Assembly: GCA_029204225.1 (NCBI GenBank)
Contig: CM055094.1
Coordinates: 12,621,314-12,685,313 of the forward strand
Reading direction: 5' to 3'
DNA: 64,000 nucleotides
Source of the DNA: Diphasiastrum complanatum
Lineage: Eukaryota > Streptophyta > Lycopodiopsida > Lycopodiales > Lycopodiaceae
Shown piece after piece: positions 12,201-24,200 of this stretch. The position numbers and the translations under genes were made by a program. The notes beneath the pieces were generated by a model. The model saw only the letters and a list, made by a program, of their open reading frames with translations. It was not told the DNA's origin and made no database searches. Each line of letters starts with the position of its first letter. Position 1 is the stretch's first letter.

Positions 12201-15200
12201 ACCTCACAATCAACATGCTTGTACTCCAAAGTAGAAACATGCGGTGTGACCTTCTCACATTTATTGGGCTGAAGCAATACAACATCATAACTGTAAAGAA
12301 TCCTATAAGCAATAATTGATTTATTTATCCAGGATGTTCTTTGAAACTGTAATATTTGGAAACAGATATGAAAGCACAACAAACATGTCATTCTAGTCTT
12401 GAGCAGTGCCTATTTTGTTCAGGCAATGAAACAAATCTTGATGCTTTTTGAGCTGCTCAGAGTCAATTGTTTCAGAACTCAAAATTGTGTGGAGCCTTTC
12501 CAATTAGAAATTTGTTGAATATCTCAATCCAAGCTATGTTGTTTGTGGGTCCTCCATGCACAAGCCTGACCATCCATATAAATTGCTGCCGGTGAATCTT
12601 AAGTGTGTCTACTGGAGTAGATTTCCAGATTAACAAGTAAATTTTCCATCTTATCACCATTTGATGAACCGTAATAAGTAGTCAACCATACGTTGTCGTT
12701 GAAATCGTGGGCAGAGGGGTATCAGGCTCCCTATGCAGTTTAGTGAGAGTGATAACATGAGGACAACTGATACCTTAGAGCTGGATGCTGCTGCTGTAAA
12801 AGAACTTTTTATAATCTCACCCATTTTAGAATTCATTCTAATGAAATTTTTTAATGATAGCATGGACTGTTGTGCATAGTTACCAGGGGGAGGGAATGCG
12901 GGAACGCTGTTTCCAGCAAAAAAGAAAATCGGGGATGCGGGGAATGCCAGGGAACGTTCCCGAAAACGAAATTATTTCGAGTGCCCTCATGGTTTTCCAC
13001 GCGTGCCTGACCATTCAGGCCTCGTCCACCAACGATCACGCTGATCATTCACCCTGCCCTCACAGTTATCGATCACGCTGCTGTCGCCTCCAGGGATCGT
13101 GCTGGTGCTGCCTGATCACACGTGCCTGATCACATGGCACCTGGATTCTGGACGTCCTCAATGACAGCGCCCTCAATGACTGCTGGATTCTGGATTCTGC
13201 GCCTGTATCACCAGTGGCCCCTCCTCATTCATGCTGCCCTCACGGATTCTGAGGAATCTTGAATCTTGATTCTTGTGCAGCAACCCCCCCATCCTGCTGA
13301 CTGCAGCCTGCTTAGAAGTTTGGAGAACTTTGGACTTTGGAGACACTCATAAATCTGTAAGACTGTTGCAACCTAGTTCAAAGTTGATCAACTGTCAAGT
13401 AACTTTCAAGTCCTTTATCTGTGATTTCAGGTTCAGCTAGTTACTAATGATTAATTAGCAGCATGTGACAAATCTTTTCATTATCTCTATTGTTGATGTG
13501 TACAGGTGACTGTACACTCCAGGCTCCCGTCAGTCTTCAGATTCTAGAAGTAATAAACATTATAACTGTTCACCTGCAGCCTGCCTCACACATTGAAAGT
13601 CGAACGGCCTCTTGCTCCTGCAGCTCACACCACTCTATCAGCAGTTCCATCTTCATCGGGCAGATGTTGGTTCTTCTCACTCTAGGCAGGATGTTGCTGA
13701 GACTCAGCCTATCCTTCCACATGCACATGTTTCAGTGATTTTGCATGGTAGGCAAGCAACTCTTGCTGGTACATGGCATCCTGGCAGAAGGGCGCAGGTA
13801 GATGCTGCGGTAGCTAGAATTTTTGCGGCAACGACATTTCATTCAATGTCTCTCGATCTCCGTATTTTAAATGCATGAGATTGCAAAATTTGGCCCTCCT
13901 AGCTACGAGGCATTGAGGATGAAGTTTTTGCAAGAGGAGAAGTCAGCTATCCAACTAGACTTAGAGCCAATCAAAGAAGGGTGGCAAAAACATGGCATAA
14001 CACTCATTGGAGATGGTTGGAGCAACGCGAGGGCTAAATCGATCCAAGGTATTATTGCTTATTCAAGAGGGAAGTCATTCTTTGTGAGCTCAATTGATAA
14101 CTCGGAGGGAGGTAAGACTGCCTAGAGACTAGCTGATTTGTGGAGTGAGGCTATTGAGTACGTTGTTGGACCACACAACGTTATTCAATTTGATGCAGAT
14201 GGAGAGAATGCCAATAGGGCAGTAGGAGCAATCATTGAGGCACACTATCCTCATGTTTGTTTTAGCCCTTGCATAGCCCATTTTCTAAACAATCTCTTGA
14301 AAGACATTCGAAAACTATCTTACAATTCGCTTGTCATTGAGATGGGGAGGGAGGTGGTGACATTCATTACCCGACACTAGTACATTCTTGCCATATAAAA
14401 GATAGCTGCGAAAGACATCTTGAAGTACTCAGAGAGACGTTTTTCATATGATTTTATCATGCTCGAGCGACTTCAAGAAGAGAAGAACGCATTGCGACAA
14501 CTTGTGGTTGGCGATGAGTGGATCTCGTTTGAGTGCAGGTATACAAACTTTAAAGACCTCTTATGCTTGTAAACTTGTTGCTTACCTCTTAAACTCTAGA
14601 GTCTAGTTCACGACTCTTTGGAGTTTGTTGTCTCCAATAAAAAATCACAATTGTAGATAAAGCTTGTACAATGTAAACAATAAAATATCCTCATTCATGA
14701 TTCACGTGCATTGTGCAGGCAGAGAATGCTATAGAATCGTGCTGGATGACAATTTTTGGGCCAAGTACATCATTTGCTATCCATTGTTTCTCCCATCATA
14801 CACATGATGTGACTTGTAGATGGTGATGAGCCTTGCATTGGCAAGGTATATGAGGGCCGGGATAAAATGATAGGGCACATCCAAAGGACCGAGCTTGACA
14901 TTGAGAGATTTGAGGAGCTGCGAGAGCTATGCCAGTCATGATCGGACAGCTACCATTCACCTTTCCATGCAACATTTATTTTAGACCCCGAGTTTCGTAA
15001 GGGCCAAGAAAGTGATGGAGAGGTGACGAGAGGATGGGAAAGGACTCTCTAAGTTAGCACCTGATCTTACACAAAGAAGGGCCATAAAGGATCAATTGCG
15101 GTTTTACAGGAACAGGCCAGGTCTCTTTGGATATGCTGATGCCTTTCGTGTCGTGGGATCGGCTTTATGGTGGGAGGATTTGATAAATTCCAAGGCCTAG

Positions 15201-18200
15201 CTATGGAGTATCATAACAGCATAGTAAGCACACTATGAAAGCTTCAGAAAACCAGCTATAGAGTAGAACACAAAAGCAAGAGAGAGAGGACTTCAAAGCT
15301 CACACAACATGAATGAATATTCAAAGTGTAGTAGGGCGTGGAAACCCCTCCAAAGTTTGGGCTACATATAGCATGTTATGTATAGAAGTGGTGTCTTGCT
15401 AATTCTAGCTCTAGAACCCACATGGGTCCTTAACCTACTTGATTTACTTGCCTAATTAGCACAAGTGGGGTGTACTATGTACATAAATGTTTTACCCCCA
15501 TGTCTTATGCACAACTTACAAGTTACAAGTATATAAGCCTTAAGGGGCAAAATAGGCATTTATTTCAACACCCCCCCTCAATGGCTATTTTGTTCATACC
15601 AACACCTAGCATGCTACGAAACTTTTCAAATTTTTCTCTAGTAAGTGCCTTAGTAAAGATATTTGCTGCTTGTTCGTTGGTATCACAGTACTCGAGCTGA
15701 ATTTCTTTGCTTTGTATCTTCTCTCGTAAGAAGTGTTGATCCACCTCAATATGCTTCGTACGAGCATGGTACACAGGATTTTTGGCAAGCTGGATGCAAC
15801 TCTGGCTGTCACACTGAAGAATAGTAGGACCATCCTGTGGAATCTGCACCTCCCCAAGAAGTCTCCTGAGCCATATTGCCTCGCAGGTAGCTTTTGCCGC
15901 TGCCCTGTACTCAGCCTCTGTCGATGATAAGGTAACTGTGGGCTGTTTCTTGCTACACCAAGAAATGGCCCCTGAACCAAGGTTGAAAGTGTAACCTGTG
16001 GTCGACTTTCGATCATCCCTATCACCTGCCCAATCCGAATCGGTAAAGCCTCCAAGCTGAAGCTTTCCGTCATCTGTGTACTCAATCCCATAGCAGGTTG
16101 TCCCTTTGACATACCTCAAAACCCTCTTGGCTGCTTTCCAATGTGCTTCAGTTGGAGAACTCATGAACTGGCTTGCTACACCAACCGCATAGGAAATGTC
16201 TGGTCTCGTAGTGGTGAGATAAATCAGGCTACCCACAAGCCTTCTATAAAGAGTCTCGTCCACAAAAGAAGTGCCATCATCTCTGGATGGCTTACTGCTG
16301 GTATCAATGGGCGTGGAAACGGGTTTGCAATCCTGCATGTTGAACATGTTCAAAACTTCACATGCATAGTTAGCTTGGGAAATAAACACACAGTTTTCCT
16401 TTTTCCAAACCTCCAAGCCAAGACAATAGTGGATTAAGCCCAAATCCTTCATCTCGAACTCATTTGATAAATGAGCCTTCACCTTTTCAATAAGCTGCCC
16501 ATTGTTACCCGTGATGACCAAGTCATCCACATAGAGAACTATCAAAACAATGTTCCCATCTTCCTCCTTCACAAACAGGTTGCAATCCGACTGACTCTTT
16601 ATGAATTGCTCCTTAGCAAAATAGTCGTGAATACGACTATACCAAGCCCTGGGTGCCTGCTTCAAACCATATAAGGCCTTCTTAAGCCTGCATACCATAC
16701 TTTCCTTGCCGTTAGCCTCAAAACCTTGTGGCTGTTCCATGTAGACTTCTTCAGACAACTGTCCATTAAGAAAAGCACTCTTCACGTCCATTTGATGGAC
16801 CTCCCAACCAAAAAATGCAGCCAATGCTAAAACCAACCTGATAGACGTCATCTTAGCTACCGGTGCAAACGTCTCATCATAGTCCAAGCCCTCCTTCTGT
16901 GCATAGCCTTTAGCAACCAGCCTTGCCTTATGCTTTTCGATGCTCCCATCCGATTTGTATTTGGTCCTGTAGACCCACGTACAGCCAATAGGATGCTTCC
17001 TTTTTGGTAACTTCACCAAATCCCATGTATCATTCTTGAGAATGGAGTCGTACTCCTCTTGCATAGCATGTTGCCATACCTTCTCATCTGCTGCCTCAAC
17101 GAATATATGCGGATCTTGTGAATCCAAAATAGTAGTCATAAGTGCATAGTTTGTCTCCTGGTGTTTATGCTGCTGGGCTTGCCTTTGAGACCTCCTAGCC
17201 CCTGGATTGCTGCTCTCTCCCTCATCCAATATCAAACCATCCTGCACAGTTTGCCTCTGCTTCCTAGCCTCCTCGGATTCTTCCTCTTGATCACTCATAT
17301 GATCATCCTGAGGCTCTCCAATATATGGATGTGGGTCATCAAGTATTGGCACAAATTCACTTGTACCATATCTTCTTCAAAGATCACATCTCGACTTATG
17401 ATCCTCTTCTTGCTAGTAGGATCGTAAAGTCTGTAAGCTTTGCTTTCTTCACTGTATCCCAAGAAAATACACTTTGCTGATTTTGCATCCAGCTTCTTCC
17501 TGTTATCCTTGGGAATATGGGCATAGGCCATACGACCAAACACTCGCAAAGCGCCCACCTTGGGCTTAATGCCGCTAAATGCCTCTTCTGGAGTCTTGCC
17601 TTCCACAACTTTTGTTGGACTTCTATTCAACAGAGACACTGTTGTGTGCATTGCCTCGCCCCAAAAAGAGTTGGGCAACCCCTTTGCCTTGAGCATGCAC
17701 CTTGCACACTCCACAATAGTTCGTTTCTTTCTCTCTGCTACGCCGTTTTGCTGAGGGGTATGAGGAGCTGTAAGCTGCCTTTTGATCCCATTGGCCTTGC
17801 AGAATTCCACAAATTCTGTCTTAATGAACTCTCCACCACCGTCTGACCTAAGCATCTTTATCTTCTTTCCTGAATGTTCTTCTACCAAAGCTTTGAAATG
17901 TAGGAAGTACTTGAATGTTTCAGATTTTAACTTCAAGAAATAAATCCAAATCTTGCGTGAGAAGTCATCAATAAAGGTCATAAAGTGATATGCCCCCCCT
18001 GCAGATTTTGTTTGGGTTGGCCCCCACAAATCTGAATGTGTCAAGTCAAGTATGCCTGCTGCCCTGGTGGTGCTTTCCTTGGGAAACTTATGTCTTTGCT
18101 GTTTTCCCATAGTGCAAGCCTCGCAAACTGAAGAGCTTGGCTTAACAACTGGAAGCCCCTCCACCATATGATGCTGGTTCAACACCTGCATGCTTTGGTA

Positions 18201-21200
18201 GCCAAGATGTCCATACCTCTCATGCCACAACCTATCCACATCACTTCCTTTTGCTGTATAAGCATGCTGACTAGGGATAGAAGTGTATAACCTGTATAGA
18301 TTATCTTCCTGCAATCCTTTGGCCACAACCTTCATATTATCACTCAAGTCCAACACAAGACAAGAAGTAGCATCAAATTCTACTTTCATATTTTGTTGAG
18401 TGATAGCTCCTACTGAAAGAAGATTTTTAGCAAGTCCTGGTACATATAAGACATTCTTAATGACTTTGACTTCTCCTGATGGAAGCTTTACAGGTACTGT
18501 GCCCTTTCCCTTGACCTTGTGTGTTGAGTTGTCACCTAGGCACACCTCTTGTCCATCACTAATCCCCACAAAGGTATCAAACCAATCCCTATTAGTGGTC
18601 ATGTGCTTTGAAGCACCTGAGTCAATGTACCAACCACCTGTTGTAGCTTGTGAAGCCAATGCAACAGAGAATAACTCAGCTTGCCTTATGTCACTCTGCT
18701 CCTCTCTTGCAACACTCTCAACAACATTTCCTCCTTGCTTCTTTGTGCCCTTCTTTTGGTCTGCAATCTTCTTCCTGCACTCAAAAGCAAAGTGTCCATA
18801 TTTACCACAGTAATTGCAATTCCCCTTCCTTCGAGGTGTGGAAGAAGTATTCGAGGAGGATTGTGCTTCTGACATCTGCAAGTTCTGCATTCCTTGCTCA
18901 AGTGTTTGTGGTGCTCCTTTGTTCTTGCCTTTACCTTTCTTCTTATCCTTAGCTGGATTTTGCTTCTTCTTAGAAGCAAAGGCATGCTCCTAGAAATCTT
19001 CCCTCTTGGAGAGATTAACTCTCCACATCTCCTCCTGTAACAAGAGACCATGGACTTCTTCATAGGTAGGGATCTTCTCTCTCACTGATATCATCATCAC
19101 AAAGTTCTGATAAGCATATGACAAGCTATTCAGAACTATTGGCACCAAGTCTTTGTCAGCAATAGACTCTCCAAGTACAGAAAGCTGATATCTAATATCC
19201 TGAATCTTAGTAAGATGATCAGTAACTCTCTCCATTGTCTCCATTCTGAGAGTATACAACTTGTTCTTCAAGTAGAGAAACCTGGTTGTACTTGCTGTCT
19301 CATACAATGCACAAAGAATGTGCCATGCATCCACAGGCCCTTTGGCTGACCTGATTAGAGGAATCACATTATCCCTCACTGACATGTTGATGATTCTGTT
19401 TCCCTTTTCCCTCTCTTGATATAGTCCTTAAGTTCAAGTTCAGATGTTGGAACAGGCTCCTCACCTGTCACAAGCTTCCAACATTCTTTGTCTTCAAGAA
19501 TGTTCTTGATCTTGAATTTCCATATGCTAAAGTTAGTGCCATCAAGCCGGCTGGCTTCACTCAGCATGCTCTCTGCAAGACTAGACATAGCTGGATAGAA
19601 ATAAAACACAAAAGGCAAACTGGGGTTTTCACCCAACTAGGGTATGCAGCCACTTGCTCAATAACCCTCAGCTTGTGGATTTGAAACTATCCCCCTGTAT
19701 GGCTGTCCTAGCCCTTGTCCAAGATCCACTCAGAACTTTCACTGAAGTCCCCACTGTAGAAAGCGCCCTCCTACAGTCCTGGCTGTCCAAAAAGACTCAA
19801 ATTTTTTTGTCCCAAATTAGAAACTTTTTGGCTCCCTGTACTCCCCTTGCCAACAGTACTCCAACCATGCAGATAGCACAGAGATCAGATGCCCCTACAA
19901 AAAGTGCTCCCTCCTCAAAGGTAAGCTGCTCTCCAGGAATGGCATGAATCTGATCAAAAACAGGTCCAAGCTTTCACCACACCACAGGCAACATAACCTG
20001 CTCTGATACCATGACAAATTCCAAGGCCTAGCTATGGAGTATCATAACAGCATAGTAAGCACACTATGAAAGCTTTAGAAAACCAGCTATGGAGTAGAAC
20101 ACAAAAGCAAGAGAGAGAGGACTTCAAAGCTCACACAACATGAATGAATATTCAAAGTGTAGTAGGGCGTGGAAACCCCTCCAAAGTTTGGGCTACATAT
20201 AGCATGTTATGTATAGAGGTGGTGTCTTGCTAATTCTAGCTCTAGAACCCACATGGGTCCTTAACCTACTTGATTTACTTGCCTAATTAGCACAAGTGGG
20301 GTGTACTATGTACATAAATGTTTTACCCCCATGTCTTATGCACAACTTACAAGTTACAAGTATACAAGCCGTAAGGGGCAAAATAGGCATTTATTTCAAT
20401 AGGATTATGGAGCTGACACCCCAGAGTTGCAAAGGCTAGCTCCTAAGCCAAGGAGCTAGTTCTTCCCCTTGTGAACGCTTATGGAGCTCATTTGGTCACA
20501 TCGCTTCCAAGAAGAGGAACCGTTTTGGCACTACAAAGACGAATGATCTAGTATTTGTAAATGCAAACTTGCAGTTTCTTAACAAGATGAGTGAGGAGTT
20601 CACTGAGGAGTCATTCATTGGGCTTGAGCGTGCCAGTTCAGATGATTCCCATTCGGCTAACGATGAGAGAGTAGAGAGTGCAGATTATGAGAATGTCACA
20701 AGCCTAAAATTTGCCTTTGATGCATAGCCTTAAGTTACACTTTCACATTGTTGATAGATCATAGATTCTAGATTTTGCAAAGGCCTGGGCCATTCCATTT
20801 GAGCCTTCAAGGCTAGACTTTTTTACTAGAATCTATTGTAATCTCGACACTAATAGAAAAGAATGGAAAAAGATACAAAATTTTTACAAATTGTTTGTTG
20901 CATTGAACATTTGGCTAATACTTTTTACAAATTACATATGCTAAATTGCTAATAACTATAACTTTCAAGTTTCTATTTGTTTTAAAAAAATTTAAATTAT
21001 TGTAGTGTTTTTTAATTTTTTCAGACTTATATTTAAATTTTCAATGGCGTCGTGTTCCCAGTTTCCCAGTTTCCCAACTTCTCGAAAACGTTACCGTTCC
21101 CATTTCATTCCTGTTCCCTGGTAACTATCCTCGTGGATTATGTGCTTCTATAGACTGAATAATATACTTAAGTTCACCATCAGAATTAAGCTGCTCTTTT

Positions 21201-24200
21201 GGGCATACCATGGTTGAAGATGGGCCTGGCCTTCAATAAATGAAGATATGCCCCTCAAAATGATAGCAATGGATGAAGATATGCCCCTTGATATCAAAAC
21301 AAGTGTCGTCTTTCTGCCAATGAATGGAGGAGATAGTTGGCTCGATTTAGAAAAGAAAATCAGCCTCTAGGGATGGATGCAACACAATGTTCAAAGACGA
21401 TGTACAGACTCTTGTTTTGTATGGCCGCCGATAAAGGCTTTTTTTTTTAAAGCATTGTAAAAGTTCTGGTTCTGGAAAATACCTGGAATGTAGATTAGTT
21501 TGGACCAAAAGAGGCCAATAATAGTTCCACATATGCCAAACAAGATTGTGGTTGTGGAAAATTTCTAGAATGTATGATGAAATGAGGCCAAAAGTAGCAT
21601 TAAATATGCAAAGAACCTTGTAGTTTTATTCTACCACCAGAGCTTATCCAATACTTGGTCAAAGTAGACTAACATATTGTGCTAAGACTGCACCAAATAG
21701 GTCTTTGAATGTATTTAAATTTTGTAGATTGGACATCCAACAAAATACATTTGGAATGTTGCAAGAAAATTTCTCAACCACTTTTTAAAGTTTGTCATAA
21801 ATGAAGAGGGTTTTATCTCATTCTCACAAGCTTTATATGCATCAATTGCTTGAAATGCAAATGGATTAAGAGAACCATTTGAGAAACTAGATTGAAGTGA
21901 AGTTTTGGTAAGATACTTTATTGGGATCCTTACAGTTTTAGAGATTTTTGAGTTCGACCAAGATCAATAGATTATAGGATTTTCAAGTACTGATATGTAA
22001 GTTGGTTGATACAGGTTGAATGATCATGTGCATTACAAGAATAATTTGAAATTTCTAATTTTAAAGTTATAGAAGTAGCCTTAGATTTTAGCGGCCCAGC
22101 ACTTTATAGCAGTTCAATTCTTACAGAAAATTCAAATACAACATTGAGACTAGTATGAGTAAGGTTGAGTTGATTGGATTTATGTAAAAGTTGGATATAT
22201 AAATAAAACCACCTTTTGATTAAATGCATGCACTCGGAGGGCAATATCCTTTTGGAAATTTTAAAGTTGGAATAGTTTGCTAAGCTTTTGTTGCATTCTT
22301 TTTGTTGCATGTAGACTCTATGCGCTGATGTCTTGGAGGTTATCTCAACAATGTTTGGCAAAGATTTGCCATCAATTGTACTTGTTGGCCATAGGTCTTC
22401 TCTGAACTAATGACTACAAATTTAATTTGGAAAATTTAACTAATTTGGCTCTATTTTTGAATGTTATTGGGCATGTTCAACAGTTTAATTATTGTGCTAT
22501 AGTAATGGATTGTTGTCTCTTTGTGGAAATGAAAATTTAGCATTAGTTTTAGGTTCCTCTAATTCTTTTGTTTTCTTGATCTATTAATCTTAATGAACAT
22601 GAAAGCATGGCATGGAAATAAGATGAAGCCATAAACATCATCTTACCTTAGATCCACTGATATGGAAAAAGCACGCTTGATGAGACTTTCAGATTGCATA
22701 GCTAAATGTCAAATGAATTGTCAATTTATGCTAACTATACCTTTCCAACATAGATGTCTGTTCTGAAACGGAACATGATTAGAATGACGTTTCTGTTTTG
22801 AAATGTTCGAACGCATGAACGTATTTCATTCAAAACATACAGAACGATATGTTTTGAACCAAAACGTTCGGAATGGGCATCTCTGGGACTTCAACTTTGG
22901 TATATTTTAGAGAAACCCATAAGAAGTTGGCAATGGATGATTGAGATAGAGTGATAAAGTGGATCTTGTGCTTCTATGCACTTGAACACTTGTTACTAAA
23001 ATCAATTGGTGTGTGCTGCATATCAGGTAACACCTTGGTTTGAATGAGTTATCAATAAATACATCAGACAACCTATGAAGCTTAGGAATGTTAAATCTGT
23101 CCATGAAAAGTGCCCTCTCTATCTGTAAGGCGCAGGACACTGTAAAGAGGTTGCAACCCTATGACAATGGCATGTGCCTCATCCCAAAAAGTAGATGATA
23201 GAACAGTCCTCTCAAATCGCTGAGCCTTAGGCTCTTGTGAGGGCCTCTACTCCTGCCAATGGTTTGAGACCATCATTTGTCTCAAGTTGCCATGCACCTT
23301 CAAGAGGCGCTCCAGAACAATGAAAATAAAGGCCAACCTGGAACAAATCATGATTGCAAATTGTATTAGGCTTCAACAAATCAATTATTGGACAACAAAG
23401 TTGAAAGTAGTTAATAGTAGTGTAAGTTACTAACTTCTAAGAATCTAAGTGATGAATAGAAAAGTAGACCTGGTGGGGGCAGGCCTCAAGAGCTCGAGGC
23501 TAGAATAGGCCCTGAACATGCCAAGACCCTCAGTCTCTTGGTGAAAAACCTCACGGAGTACCGGCCTATGTCTCCTACCTCTCTAAGCCATGGCAACTTT
23601 GATATATCCTCAAATAAGAGGTCTAAGCAATGTGCAGCACAGGGTGTCCAAAAAATCCAAGGGTACTTCTCATTTATGAGCTTTCCCATGGCAACACAGT
23701 GCCGCGTTGTCTGTGACAACCTACAAAGCACAACAGTGCAACATCGGACATCCATGATCCAAAGTACATATTAAGTAAAAAGTTTTCACTGCTAATTGTT
23801 ATTAGCTAAGTAACAAGTTACAAGTAGTAAGTACTAAGTAGCTACTAGCTATACCTTATAAGTTAGTTTGTAGAAGTTAGTACTTACAACTTACCAGTGT
23901 CAAGTAAGTACAAAGTTCTAGCTTCTTACTACTCAACTAAAAGTCAAGACTCAATACCTGCATAACATTTTCTTTCCTGACCTCCACAATGGCCTCATCA
24001 ATATATCTAAACAATGTCTGGCCATCCAAGAGTAAACATGCTTGCGAGGTGTCGATGGATCTTAGGAACATCGTGCCCAAGCAAGAAGAAACCAATATAT
24101 TTACAATATGGTGCTTCCTAGTATTAGTCCAACCATTTGATATGATGGAGCACCCATACCTAGTTCAAAAGATCCCATTGCCCACAATATTCAAATTTCA

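Larger units (their letters stand above)
15181..20401 (-). mobile_element. Ty1/copia retrotransposon, both LTRs and TSD present
   Basis: LTRs at 15181-15570 and 20012-20401 are both 390 bp and differ at about seven positions by eye (about 98% identical), so the insertion is fairly young. The 5-bp target duplication GGATT is found at 15176-15180 and 20402-20406. On the minus strand the order is 5' LTR, PBS (20011-20000), gag, protease, integrase, RT/RNase H, a pyrimidine-rich PPT complement at 15571-15582, and 3' LTR. It has inserted into the hAT transposase gene. Only about three lesions separate it from an intact polyprotein. Confidence 0.95.
13780..20727 (+). pseudogene. hAT transposase (DUF659 type), broken by copia insertion and stops
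   Basis: Coding matches run from about 13790 to 14540 and resume at about 14730-15180 and 20407-20727. They include [35 protein letters not shown] (the DUF659 GWSN block), [34 protein letters not shown] and, after the copia insertion, [20 protein letters not shown] and [15 protein letters not shown] near the C-terminal dimerisation region. The final stop is TAG at 20725. Internal stops lie at about 14125 and 14378 and the copia element interrupts the reading frame. At least one intron is likely, with a donor near 14538. It is a dead autonomous-type copy. Confidence 0.8.
12875..21129 (+). mobile_element. hAT DNA transposon with a nested copia element
   Basis: The left end reads CATAGTTACCAGGG and the right end, reverse-complemented, GATAGTTACCAGGGAACAGG. 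Both continue with GGAACG-type words, so they form an imperfect terminal inverted repeat. Between them lies a plus-strand hAT transposase gene, split by the copia element at 15181-20401. Without the copia insert the element would be about 3 kb. A clean 8-bp target duplication is not visible (CTGTTGTG against CTCGTGGA), which suggests decay. The element sits in the 11.2-kb intron of PME-1. Confidence 0.75.

Noticed and set aside
12059-12863. Minus-strand open frames as host gene exons
   Set aside because: No recognisable domain and no consistent splice pattern. They lie in a PME-1 intron beside a hAT element.
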